Origin: Apostichopus japonicus | Taxonomy: Eukaryota > Echinodermata > Holothuroidea > Aspidochirotida > Stichopodidae | Direction: 5' to 3' | Assembly (NCBI RefSeq): GCF_037975245.1 | Contig: NC_092577.1 | Location: 8,405,013-8,469,012 of the forward strand | DNA length: 64,000 nt | In this document: piece after piece, positions 49,901 to 61,800 of the stretch | Position numbering within the stretch: the stretch's first letter is position 1 | Layout of the letters: every line of letters begins with the position of its first letter | Notes under the pieces: generated by a model | The model's database searches: none | Told to the model about the DNA's origin: nothing | What the model saw: only the letters and a program-made list of their open reading frames with translations | Program-made: the position numbers and the translations under genes

Positions 49901-51494
49901 CTGAATTTGGTATCTCAAAATTGTGGAAAAATATAGTGTACAGGTAAGTGAAAAATAGGTGTTTTCCGCAGAAGAATTTTTCAGCGGAAAGTAACGTATG
50001 CGGAAAACAACTGAAACCGGCCTTCCTCACTGGTGTATATTACAAAATTAGGGAATACAGTTACTATGAACACTAAATTCAGATACTTATTACTAATACT
50101 ATAGGCCTTAGTCCTATGTTATATGCCTAGTTAATTATGACTGGGCATAGGTGAGGCTTTTCTTTCAAATGCTCATTCACAAGAATTATTCCTCAAACAA
50201 GGACAGCTGATAACAATTTAGAACCTGGAGGGGTGGGGATGAACAGATCACCTAGGCCTAGTGGTTAGAAAATATATTTCCATCAATTTGTTGATGCAAA
50301 AAAACAGTTTACTTTTTGGTGATGAGAAGGCCCAGCTTTCCATGGCATAAATATGAGGAGTGAAACTAAAGACCCCCAGTCCCTGTCAGTCTTCTTTAGG
50401 AAGGATATTTTAATTTTTAACTGTATACAGTACAAAGTGGCTATTCTTACGACTAGTTGTAAGAATAATTTCCGACTACGCATGGGCAGTTGCTACTTTT
50501 ATGATTAGGAGTACTAATTTTACGACGAGGAGTAACAATAACTTCCGGTTAGGGTTAGGATTGAGGTTTAGGGTTATGTTTAGGGTTAGGGTTACCCCTA
50601 CTACATGCGCAGTTGCTTTATTTACTTTACTGCACTTGAATTTGCCTTTGTCGTAAGAATAGTTTATAAATAATTGTTACGACTAGTAGTCGTAAGAATA
50701 GCCACGGCCTATACAGTATCCTCATGACAAGCATTCACAAACAGTGATGATGATGACTCAGTAATACAACTTACTGCTATTTTGTGCTAGGATAAGTATG
50801 ATAAGGTTAGCATACGCTAGGTCCATTGGAAAAATAATGAATGATAGGCCTAGTTACAAAGCCTAGGCTCATCAAATCATGTATGTTACAAATACAATAG
50901 CATAGACACTGCAAAGTTCGAACACCTAAGCCTTAAAATACCCCAAAAACTATCTTCATTTTATTGACAGATATGTACGTACATACTTGCGCACGGGTCA
51001 TTTTGGAGAGGAAATAACTGTAGCTTCCTAGTTTTTAGTGATATTGGCTTTCGCTTGTAGGTTATCATGGTGAAATTGTGTATTTCTTAGGGGTGTCCGA
51101 ACTTTGCAGTTTTCTGTACTTCGCAATACTGACAGTTACCTAGGACAATACCCTGTAGTACTACTATGTACTAGTATTACCCTATACAGTTTTAGCCTAG
51201 CTTAGCAAATCATTACCTTTTTGTGTGATCCTGAAGCAAATGTTCTGCGAAATCTGCGTTGCTAACAGAAGTCAAATCGTGGACATGTTTGTAGAGCTCT
51301 TTCTCCATTTGCCAGTTTACGTAGGAACGTAGAAGATAGATCTTCGTGGCATCTCTTCGTCGCTGTTGTTCCTTTGCACTGCTGTTTTTGTCAGGTCCAT
51401 GCAACAATGGCTTTCCTCCACTTGAACCTACGCTCGTTCCAGGATAAGGTCGTTTTCTTTCGCCCGATTCTCCTTGCCCTGATCCCTCTTCCAT
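46948..51494 (-). CDS. Transposon-borne protein, three exons, minus strand
   Basis: Exon 1 (51494-51217) starts at ATG and ends at donor GTAATG. Exon 2 is 48120-48020 (acceptor TTGTATAG, donor GTAAAT). Exon 3 is 47150-46948 (acceptor TCTCTACAG), ending at TGA. Phases 2 and 1 match across both junctions, giving about 193 residues. Exon 1 is Gly/Ser-rich, then basic (KEQQRRRDATKIYLLRSY), with a W..E...Y segment ending FAEHLLQDH. That segment resembles a helical motif common in animal transposon proteins (weak). Exon 2 has the acidic tag KDAESQTEA. Exon 3 has RYGAAWERNLRLYEY and PEQKRSYIWQG. No catalytic motif is seen. The enclosing element suggests an accessory protein or the N-terminal part of a truncated transposase gene. 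Confidence 0.65.
49337..50018. mobile_element. MITE with 9-bp target duplication (682 bp)
   Basis: Termini share GTTGTTTTCCGCA and ACGTTACTTTCCGCTGAAA in inverted orientation (about 36 bp). The 9-bp duplication GGCCTTCCT is exact (49328-49336, 50019-50027). A 9-bp duplication suggests a MuDR-like origin. It also has internal partial repeats of the terminus at 49383-49445. Confidence 0.85.
50433..50709. mobile_element. MITE with 9-bp target duplication and telomere-like repeats (277 bp)
   Basis: Inverted ends share GTGGCTATTCTTACGACTA. The exact 9-bp duplication TATACAGTA lies at 50424-50432 and 50710-50718. The centre (50545-50600) holds degenerate TTAGGG repeats, the metazoan telomere motif, here interstitial. 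Confidence 0.82.
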
Positions 51495-51811
51495 GATTGT
51501 CACTATACTCTAGTCTAATCGAATGTATTTGTACGAAAATCGTACAGTATTCTTTACTCAAAAGGCACACAAACAACAAACTATCGCGTACGAAAATCCT
51601 TTGCGGTAAACAGCACAATAATCTGAAATGCTGTGTTATAACATTATGTGTGCATGGGTACGGGCTTGTTACGCATACGCTTGCCTGTGCTATTCACTGA
51701 TCTAAATTTGCCACCGAGGTCACGTGAGTTTTCGGGGTCCATTAAACCTCGCTGAAACCTCGAAAATGCCAGCGCCCTCTAAAAAAAGTCTACGAGCGAT
51801 ATCGCCTTTAA

Positions 51812-53297
51812 AACCTATTGGGCCAAGCGTTATTGTAATAATGCCAACACTGGGTATTGGAAGCTCTCTTTTCATTCCTCTCTTTCACCGTTCGGTAAAG
51901 AGTTGCTTTTCAAATGCCATTTTCATGTCGAGGATATTTCCTACATCAAAAATATCTTCATTAAGCAAATTTACATAGCTTGGAGTAAAGTTACCTTTAA
52001 GAAAACCGTCGGATCACTTTGGTGATCAAATTCTTTGGAGTAATCATTTTATTAGAATTGATAATACCATTGTTATGACAAAAAACTTCACGTCGCCGGT
52101 TTACTGTTTGTTAAGGATATACTTTGCCAGATGGGAAGCAATAGTCCTTCGATGCTTTTCTAACCAAATTTAATATATTAAGGTATCCTTTTACTTGTTT
52201 TAATAGTATTATTTCTGCAATTCCTAGAAGCTGGAAGGATTCCGTCAGTTTAGAAAACGGTGTCGAGGAACAGCAAGATCACCTTGTCAATCTTATGTTT
52301 AGCATTTCTAAATTGTCACGAGTAGTTATCTTCGCCTTATAGACTGTATTTCCCTCTCGCCAAAAGCCTGCTCTGAATGGAGCGTTACTTTAGATTCTCT
52401 CAGGACAATTGGTTAGTTATATTTAAAGTGCCTTCCCGTACGCTTTCTGAAGCAAAAATACAATATTTCCAATTCAGGTTCTTACACCGCATCTTAGAAA
52501 CCAATTGGCTTTTTAATTTAATGAAAAAAGTGGCTTCCCCGCTATGTACATTTTGCAATATTAAAGAGGAAACTATTGAACATTTATTCTGGTCCTGTCA
52601 TGTGAAGTCTAATTTCCTTTTAGATTGCGAACATAATTTTATTGGTAGACAGTTTATCTGCTCAAAATAAGATTTTTTTTCTTCGGTAAGCTGGTAACAG
52701 GTTACGACGCATTGAATTTTGTTATCCTTCATATCATCTTCAATTGTAAACAAAACAATGTTAAGCCTGACTGCTATATTTTCTTCTATAAAATGAAATT
52801 TATTCTAATCATTGAAAAGGACATTGCTTCGAAGCGAAACTCTACTAGCTCTGCTCGTAGAAAATACATGGCATTAATGACTTGCTTTTCTCATTCAATT
52901 AATGAACTTTGTGACTCTTGACTTAACCTCTGCTTATCATCTACCTTTCTGTTACATTTATGTAGTAGCATAGACAATGTGTTATGTTTTTCGTTGTGTG
53001 TATGCATGTGTGTGTGTGTAGGTGTGTGTGGGTATATGTATGTGTATGTACATTTTTGCGTGTGTGTATGCGTGAGTTCTGTATTCACTAAAAGATTGTT
53101 TTTTTTTCTGGATGTGTATATGTATATATCGGTATAAGAAGAGAAGAAGAAATTCTCCTTTCAGATTCAATTTTCGCATTATGTAAATAATTCCTTTGTA
53201 TCATTCAGATGACATACCTATGTTGTTGAACTCTAAATATAATCGATGTACCATATACATGTATAATAATCGTGAATAAATGAGATGACAAAAAAAA
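51812..53297 (+). pseudogene. LINE ORF2 fragment 3 and 3' end
   Basis: Continues after the TTAA element: YWAKRYCNN, YWKLSFHSSLSPFGKELLFK, AWSKVTFKKTVGSLW. After damage, 52377-52670 encodes FQFRFLHRILETN and the C-terminal Cys/His motif CTFCNIKEETIEHLFWSC, typical of L1/Tx1-type ORF2. 52712-52920 continues the ORF2 tail (NFVILHIIF, IEKDIASKRNS). A TG-rich microsatellite (about 52996-53080) and ATAAATGAGATGACAAAAAAAA close the element near 53297. Confidence 0.83.
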
Positions 53298-54954
53298 GGA
53301 CCCAATGACCGATAATTCAATGGTGAACTAGTGAAATTGACTCTGTTATTAAGACCTCCAATGCGCGCATGTTACTACTGTGGTCACATGAGCGTATGTA
53401 CGATGTTAATCTAACAGCAACATATATTTAATTGAAAGAAAGGTGAATCAGTTAAAGGGGTACGTGTACATATAGTTTCACTATACCTAACTGAAGTATG
53501 AATACCAATGTAAGATAGCATACCTAACTGAAGTATTTATATGAATACCAACGTAAGATAGCATACATTACTATAATGCGTCTAAGCAAGAGAACGTTTT
53601 TTCGGGTATCTAAGACGGATATAGAACCAGGTCCGACTCGGAGTGATCTGAGACCGCCATGGCACCAGGAAAATGTTGAATTACACCCTAAAGTTTCCCT
53701 AAATGTGTTTTGAAAACAAAATGCACTATTCTCAATCCATCTTTATTTCCGGTCCCTTCCATCATATTTCGTGTCCCTTCATATTTTCCAGTGTACACCA
53801 GGGCCCTTGAGATGCATGACCTCATCCCCTCCTTGTCCACCTCACCCTTATCGTGAGGCCTGTTCGATCTGTGGTTATCAATATACATTGGCAACAACAT
53901 ATATACGAAGTCACAATGTCGTTCATAAACGTGGCTTTTCTCTCTTCTGATATAGCTACATAGTGCATGATATGCATGCGAGAACAAAATAGACACATAC
54001 CTTTTGGAAGCCATATATTTACTATTATTTGTAATATCACTAATCGATATGGCCTGCCATAGGCCTATGTGTTTGATAACGTACTTTCACTCCGGATGAA
54101 TATGTGTATATGTCGATACGTGAGATGTTATTTATCATCTCTTAGCGTCTTGAAGAATACGGCTTACTTTCTATTAACAGCTCAATTCCGTTTCGAAGGA
54201 GATAATAAAGAAAGATGATAATAAAGATGGCAAAGGCGTAGGCGATGGCGATGGTTTCGCCTGCCCCAAACACCCCCCCCTTACCGGATCCCTTCCTCCA
54301 TCAAATTGAATACCCTTAAAATTTAAATGTAGGACCTACTCTGCGATGTGCCGTGTTTGGCGCACCCAGTACGGAAATAGACATAATGAAATACCGCATA
54401 TAGGTTATGCTCATTTATGACGTTACCGACCTGGAAATTTGATCAGAAGCTAGCGTGAATGTCATCTTTGTAGAAAGCATGCATCTAACGCTACGCAATA
54501 TTTCTGTAACTAATAAATCATTATCCTTGTCAGCAACAGTGTAGAATACGAACCAAAGTGATAAGGTCCCAACTCGGTATTCCCTGTTTACATGCAAACA
54601 CACGTGAAAAAAAGCGCGCATTACGCACACTTTCCAAGCATAGTACTATGCGAGGGAAAACATGGATAAATTATGATCTTTGTGCGCAACCCTAGAACCC
54701 AAAATCCATTGATAGTTTTACTACGCAGTGTGCGACGCAGTAGCATATCCCTGTTTACCAAAACATACATACATGAAACAAATGCGCGCGTGCTATCCAC
54801 CATAGGCTAATTATGACTGTATTGCGTCACAGATGAAACCATAAGTTTTGTACACAAACAAAGATCCACCACATACAGAAGATGATCGCCTCAGAGTGCC
54901 ACATGCAGCGGTCTGGTTGTATTTCTGCATCTCGAAGTCTAGAAAGTTAAAACC
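53298..54954. other. Spacer upstream of the repeated-exon gene
   Basis: 53485-53570 has a short tandem duplication (CATACCTAACTGAAGTAT twice). Nothing else is supported; the promoter of the gene starting at 54955 should lie at the right end, but no TATA box is convincing. Confidence 0.4.
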
Positions 54955-57900
54955 ATGATACTGCTTTATGATATATTAGTCATAGCCTTGCCCTTGCTCT
55001 ATGTTCTCGTTGAAGATGCTATCTTCAGCATTCCGAGACTAACAAAATGGAGTCGGTGAGTATGATGGTATTATTTATACAATAAGAGGTTAAAAGATTG
55101 ATTATCATGTAAGATCTTATCGAAACTCCGAGGTCTCCTTAGTTACGATGCTTGGTTGGTTGCCCCATCTCAATAAACTTCTCTCTGTAAATATTGCAGG
55201 CATGCATGAGTTTAACGCAACTATTATAAATTAGTTCATGTCGTTTGGACAGTACGGGGATCCCGTGATGGTGCTGTGGTCTGTTTCAATGTCCCATCGC
55301 CGCACGTTGCACTAGTCGGCCGGTACCGATATTAAACATGTGAACATTTGAATGGCTACGTCCTGACGTAATTATTTATATTATTTAATTCCCTTTCGAC
55401 CTTCTCTGCAACATGACAAATTTCACCGTCACGTCAATACTGCTAATTTTGTTTAATGGTTTATCTAAATAATGTTTAGCTATAAAGAACAACCGACTGC
55501 CGCCATTGAACTGAGCAAACCCCAAGAAGGATACGATGAGAAACAAGAAAAAGCAGATACCCACGGTAACTATTATAAGATCGTGTCTTGAACATGAATA
55601 ACACATGTAAATAATATACGTTTGCCTCACTGTAATAATAGGTTATGGACCATTCTTAGTCATGCTATGTTTTTTCTCCTCATATGCAGCAACCTTCCTG
55701 TACAATGAGAAACGCGAAGAAGGAGATCTTCACGGTAACTATAATATTTATTGTAGTGTCTTGTACATGAATAACACATGCACATTTTATACGTGTATCT
55801 CACTGTGATAATAGGCTGAAAGACCATTCTTAGCATGTTATGTTTTTTTCCTCATATGCAGCAACCTTCCTGTACGATGAGAAACGCGAAGAAGCAGACA
55901 TTGGCGGTAACTATACTATTATAATAATAACAATATTTGATTTTTATATGGCGCTTTACACCAGCGATAGGTCTCAAAGCGCTATTCAGACGTTATATTA
56001 CCCCTGGTCAATGATAACCGGTCCCAGAGACAATCCCTCCAGTCGGCAGCAGTTACATACTGCGCTCAATGACAAGTTACCTCACAGGTACCCAGTTATC
56101 CCCTGGGTGGAGAGAGGCAAGTGAGATAAAGCATCTTGCCCAAGGACACAACGTAATGAACTAGGCAGGACTCGAACCAGCAATCCTTTGATCATGAGTC
56201 CGACGCATTGGCCAATTGGCCACCACGCTCTCACCACGCTTATGTCGTCCATTGTCTTGGACATGTATCACACATGTAAATATTTTACTTTTATCTCACT
56301 GGGATAATAGGCTGAGAGACCATTCATAGTCATGTTTTTTTTTCTCACATGCAGCAACCTTCCTGTACGGTGAGAAACGCGAAGAAGCAGATATTGGCGG
56401 TAACTAGAATATTCTAGTGTCTTTTACATGTATAACACATAAGGAAATGTTACCTAATACATAACAATTTCTCCAACTACAGTGGTAATATCGGTAGTCG
56501 AGAGCAGTGGGTCTGAGGTGTATGTTGGGTGGGACTTTATGGCTAATGATCACGTTTATAACCTGTAAGCCGACCAATTGCAGCTTTTTTACGAGACTCC
56601 GCACGCAATTATCCAAAATCTAAAAGGAAATGACCTTGTTCGCGAGGAACATATTTGAAATAAATGTGTTTCCTTTGTTCATTAAAATAAGTACATCTTC
56701 CTTAGGATATATACCTTTCAATTATGAATGACTGGTGCTATCTTTAGGCCAACATGGTTGCAGTACTAACCTTTGAAAAACATACTAAGAGGAAAACATA
56801 GGCCAATAGTTAATTTGCACAGTCGAAAATAGACACCCATGTAAAATGTACAAGATCCGTATGTCTACATACGGCTCTGGCATGTTCATGGTGAATAGTG
56901 TTAGGCACGTTGTTTTAGGCATATGAACTTTTATCGAAGCATAATACATTCGATTTTTGAGAATTAATGATCTTGTTGTCTTCAATATACTTAATCGTAT
57001 CATCAATACAGTCCCAACAAAGTGCTAATGACTGGTTAGTTGACTTCAATGGTGTTCCAAAAATCAGATTTAGGCTTGTTAAAACGATGTAATTGAACTC
57101 GGTGTTATGATTAGGCCTAACGCATTGTATTTTGGCCAATGTATGGTACATATAGACCTGCGCAGGTAATGCAAAGATGAGCCATACAAGTTTCGCCCGA
57201 TCAGAGATACAGCATTCATAAAGGGCGCCAATATTTTCAAACGGTTGTAATTCAGGGGATTCACCGGTGCTCAATGTCCACTCCTTTTTTTCCTTCTTTT
57301 TGTTTGCTCTTCATTGTTTCTACAAAACATTTGTTCTTTGAAAATCTAGTTCGATTTATTTTTTGGGGGTGGGGGGAAGGGGTGCAAGAAGTTGGTTTTG
57401 CCTGTGGTGTAAATTACCACTCTCAGTTATATCCTTCGGGTATACCTCACCATGATGATAAGTTGACCATTAGTTATGGTATACATTTTGTCGTCACATG
57501 CAGCCGCGTTCCTGTGCGATGAAGACTTTGCCAAGCGGCCATTCCTGGAACCAATGAGATCCCGATACCGTGTCAAATGGGAGGAGCTTAGTGACATAAC
57601 TGACCACGGTCTAAATAAGATCAGGTACACAGACATAGTTACATATAAACAAAATAAGATGCCCGTGTATACGATTGTTTGTTTCTTCTAACCGTTTTGT
57701 ATTGTGCAGAATCTGAACTTCCATTGTTTTAATTTCTAATTTTCAAGTTTGTAGGTCTAATTTATCCACTCTCAAACTTTAATAAACTGCTTCTCGAAAC
57801 CAAGTAGTCGGAATTGTCATAGTCCGATATGGGCCACAGTGGCATCTAACTTTTTATAAAGACCACAGACACCACATGTTTGTTTTTTGTTTGTTCATCT

Positions 57901-58871
57901 CACTTCAGGTTCGATTGCTTCCTACGCCACTGAAATGGTTTGAGAGTAAACCAAGTTATTTGCTTTTTTTTGCTCATGCAGGCTCAATCTTGGGTGACAG
58001 TCATTTCTTAAAAGATAAATTTAAGCACCAACTTAATTTGGAAATGATATCAAACTTTTAAAGGAATATTTGCTCTCAGTATATGTTGTATTTGTAAAGC
58101 ACATTGAACATTTCGACAAACGACCTACTAAACGACTAAGGTTCATCGATCAAAGTGACTGGATTCTGTAGTTTAATACACAGACCATTAGGAGACCATA
58201 TACATTTCCGGCCTCATACGATATATTTTACGATTTAGCAGACTGACGATAACGATTTTTGGACTATAACATATCAGGACTCAACCTTCTGCCCAGAAAA
58301 AAACCCTTTAAAACATACGTTTTTTTTTTATATATCCCAAACAGAATGAAGGCTGGGAAGTCAACGAAATGTTTGATACTAACGAGATTAACTTTGGTTA
58401 CAAATCAACCTTTGACAAGACTATGCCCGAGTACACGTGAGTTAAATTGAGAACTAAAGCTATAACGTGAATATAATCAGTTCAGTCTGTGGTAAAAAAA
58501 ACATTACTGTACATTGTACTTATTTAATTATATCCAATTTTGAATTCATCACTTAACACTTTATCAAATTCCTTCACAATTCCGTTGAACGATTCTATTA
58601 TGAAATGTAGGAAATGATTGCCAATGAGTATGCGCATTCTTGTCCTCCTTATTTATAGCAAGTACATTACTGTGTATTGCTCATCTTTATTAGGACCATA
58701 CTGGAGAGGGAAGATACAACAGAGTACAAAATAAGATGGGAGAGGGCCTGTCGTCTTGCGGATGAGATCGAAGCGAAAAAGAGAGCCGACCAGGCTCTCC
58801 AGGCCAGTCAACCAAAAAAGCGAAAAAGGAAGAATCGTCGTTCAATCAATCGGGAAGAATGCCCTTATTAA
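54955..58871 (+). CDS. Seven-exon gene with tandemly amplified 45-nt exons; family unknown
   Basis: Exons are 54955-55055, 55480-55565, 55690-55734, 55862-55906, 56355-56399, 57504-57624 and 58694-58871. Every border is AG/GT and every phase matches (2, 1, 1, 1, 1, 2), giving 621 nt, about 206 residues. Exon 1 encodes a hydrophobic N-terminus (DILVIALPLLYVLV) that could be a signal peptide or membrane anchor, then basic TKWSR. Exons 3-5 are 45 nt, phase 1-1, each encoding ATFLY.EKREE.D. The start of exon 6 (AAFLCDED) and end of exon 2 (GYDEKQEKADTHG) look like older copies. Exons 6 and 7 share Y[RK][VI][KR]WE, and exon 7 is helical then strongly basic (KKRKRKNRR). AATAAA is at 58881. I do not recognise the family; secretion or membrane location is inferred only. 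Confidence 0.75.
55573..56430 (+). repeat. Tandem duplication of exon plus intron, ~172-bp unit
   Basis: Exons 3, 4 and 5 each come with matching intron sequence: GTGTCTTG.ACATG and ATAACACATG downstream of the donors, CTCACTG.GATAATAGGCTGA and CATATGCAG before the acceptors. The unit is about 172-184 bp. Between exons 4 and 5 it is lengthened by a SINE. Intron similarity shows recent unequal duplication rather than ancient exon repeats. Confidence 0.88.
55915..56238 (-). mobile_element. tRNA-derived SINE within the repeated-exon gene
   Basis: Minus-strand head with B box GGTTCGAGTCC (plus 56168-56178), core GGGCAAGATGC and CTCCACCCAGGGGATAA. The 3' tail has AGCGCTTTGAGACC and AAAGCGCCATATAAAAA. 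The core matches that of the SINE at 30853. It separates the second and third 45-nt exons. Confidence 0.8.
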
Positions 58872-61800
58872 TGCAATTCAAATAAAAATACCCGCCAAAA
58901 GGCTATTTACAGAATGCAAACATTTTCCAAAAATTGTCACTTTGATCAATGTATACATATATGTATTGTTTATTGAATGTTCTACTAAAAAATAAATCTT
59001 ATCATGGGTGTAATTTCTCTTTGTGACGTGTATTCCTGGGTTTTAAATGAAAACACTCGAAAAATGCGGCAGCTTCGATTGGGTTGAACGTCTACATTAC
59101 CACTATAACACATAGCAGCTGTAACTGACTTTCACTGTGTTTCTGTTGAATATCGTGTGTAGTTTCGATGTGTTCGGGAAGTGTATGTTAATGATAAGCA
59201 AACGCATAGCAATCACTCACACAACGTAAGAAAGGAAAGCTTGCAACTGCCGACAAAAGGACACATGCCCACTTAATGGAAACTGCCAGGCATCAAACAT
59301 CATATATAAGGCCGAAGTGAAAACCACCGACAACTGCAAGACTTACATATGTCTAACGGAACCCCCTCTCAAGCTTAGATATGGCAACCACAAGATGTGA
59401 TTCAACCATTAAAAACACCAAAACGCAACGGAACTCCCGAAGCACATCTGGCAGCTGGAGCAGAACAACAAGCCATTCACCATCAATTGGTGAATCATTA
59501 CAGTCAATTGTTCTCGAACAAAACTAACTATACTCCCCATCGTACAAATGGAGAACAGCTTACGTGTTTTGAACTTTGATGTGTGTCCTGTTTTATTTGT
59601 TTCTTAATTCAATGATTATTATCAGTAGTTAAACACTTTACTATTATTACACTTTATTATAATTACACCTAATTATTATTATCGAGTATTATCACTGTTC
59701 AAACACTCAAACACTCAAAAAGTTTATGGAGGTAGAATCATAACCCCATCATTGAACTTTGTATCAATCTGCCATACATCTCTTGCTTGGAATGCTGTTA
59801 ACGAGACGATATATCTCTTTTACTGCAGACCACAAAACAGGTTTACAAACAAAAAATTATATCATAGGTCAATTGAATGCGAGAAGGGAACAATATTTTA
59901 TCCCCATCATTTCTTGAAAGGTTGTTGTTCGAAACAATTTCACCGGGTTATGTTTACAAAATAGGCTAGGTTGCAATGATTGTAGATTGGAATGTCGAAA
60001 CTGTAACATATTGTCCTTTCGTACCGGTCGTAATTAACCTCCAAATCAAGATAACAAATATACAAATTCATCTGGTAACAGTTTGAGGGAATATGAAGTT
60101 GAAGATGACCACAATCATCTCAATTGTTATATCACATATTCATGGGTGCTTGCATTTACATGGAACGCCAAAGAGTCCGTAGTGCTCATGAAAGTATGTA
60201 TTTAGGGCAACACAATACACATGTTAGTCATCCTCAAATTAGGGATCTACACTTTCATGAAACAAATACCGAGGACAAAACTTAGGAAATAATCGCAGGA
60301 GCCTGCTCCATTTAACCAGATTGAAGACACTTGGCTACAAAGACATTGACGTTTGTGTATAGACTTAACAGAACCTTCAAGGATAACTCCAAGCTTGGTA
60401 AAAAAATATTTTGGTTGTCATTACAAATATTTTAGATTACATCTTCAAGTTAGTACATGTGCTAACATTAACACTGCAGTAGAATTTAGTAAGCAGACGA
60501 AGAAAGGAAACGGAACACATAATCTTTGATCTATTTTTTTACTTTTTTTTGGTTAATCGATTTCACGGCGGTTCTGAAGGGACAAACAAGCTATAAACTT
60601 ACTGCTTAAGTATATAACACGACATTCAAACAATTTGATATTCTTTGTCAAGGTGTCATGTGAGTGTAAGACTAAGAGGTTAGCATGACTTATCAACTCG
60701 ACAAAGTTATATGTTTTTTTGATGTGTTGTAAAGTTTATTGCAAAGCAACAACTCGACAACTTCCTGAAAGTCTGAAACTCGAAAACAATATACAATTTT
60801 TATTCTGATGTCATGCTGTACTAAAACAGTAGGTCTACATCTTGGCCTTTCAAACCACCATACAATTCAAACAATAACAATTAGAGTAAACATTGTCAAA
60901 TCAAACTTATCTCTGATGATTTTTGTAGTCACAAGTTACATATGAATTTGGTTCAAGATACAAAATTGATACCAGACTGCAAGAAACTAAATATGGATTT
61001 TTGTTGTTCTTGATAAAACGAGGACATGTTGTAATGTATGACAGGTACAATGTAAGGTGTTTTGAAACAAAAAGAACGAAACATAATGTAAGGTCCGTGT
61101 AAATACTCTCTAGTAGGATGACGGAACGATTAGCAAATATTGACATTTACAAGTTAATCACATGAAACAGCTTATCGAATACAAACTGTATAAGGCTAAC
61201 CAACTGTATTCTTTCACATTACCTAGCAGATCTCTCATTACCTTTGTGTTATCACATGAATGGTAAAACGGTTAAAGAAAGCAAAACAAAAAAACGAAAA
61301 GAAAAAAGGTCCCAAAAGGGAAAGAAGAAAGAACAATAGAAATATCGCAAATTACGGAAACATGTATAAACAATGTGTAATATCAGATGTAATATAAAAC
61401 AACTATTCATGAAAGTCGATTTAGAGTTAATTTTAACAATTTCCTTTCTTAGCAATTTGCTAGTGGAAGATTACCCCAAAAATGGTTACAATAATATTTG
61501 AACAACGAGGGTATAACATGAAAAGGACCTGTTGTTTTGCTGGCAAGAGTCTTAAACCTTGGGCAATTAAAGCCAAACATAAGAAACTGAAACTAAGTAA
61601 CAACAAAATAACGATATTTTCATGAAATACTTACAGTGTGTAAAATATTCTGAAATAATTTGCAATAATAAAACTTATGATCAAATGTTTCGAGTGAATT
61701 GTTGAACTACTATTGGTCTCAGCCATGAGTACACTACAATACCTACCATATATAGAAGTACGATCATTGATTTCAAGCTTTAGTACACAAAATGTTCAGA

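Larger units (their letters stand above)
44309..51807. mobile_element. TTAA-duplicating DNA transposon (Kolobok- or piggyBac-type), 7,499 bp
   Basis: Target duplication TTAA lies at 44305-44308 and 51808-51811. Termini AGGTGGGATCGCTCGTA and, inverted, AGGCGATATCGCTCGTA differ at three positions. Excision plus removal of one TTAA rejoins the LINE in frame (E-A-L-K-T-Y-W). The interior has a three-exon minus-strand gene at the right and centre but no recognisable transposase core, so it is probably a deletion derivative. Two MITEs (49337-50018, 50433-50709) are nested in it. TTAA points to Kolobok or piggyBac; Kolobok is preferred tentatively because the ends are not piggyBac CCC-type. Confidence 0.82.

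Noticed and set aside
50545-50600. Chromosome end suggested by TTAGGG repeats
   Set aside because: The repeats are few, degenerate and enclosed by a MITE with target duplications.
59397-59579. 60-residue Asn/Gln/His-rich frame as a gene
   Set aside because: No splice partner, no family pattern, composition compatible with chance.
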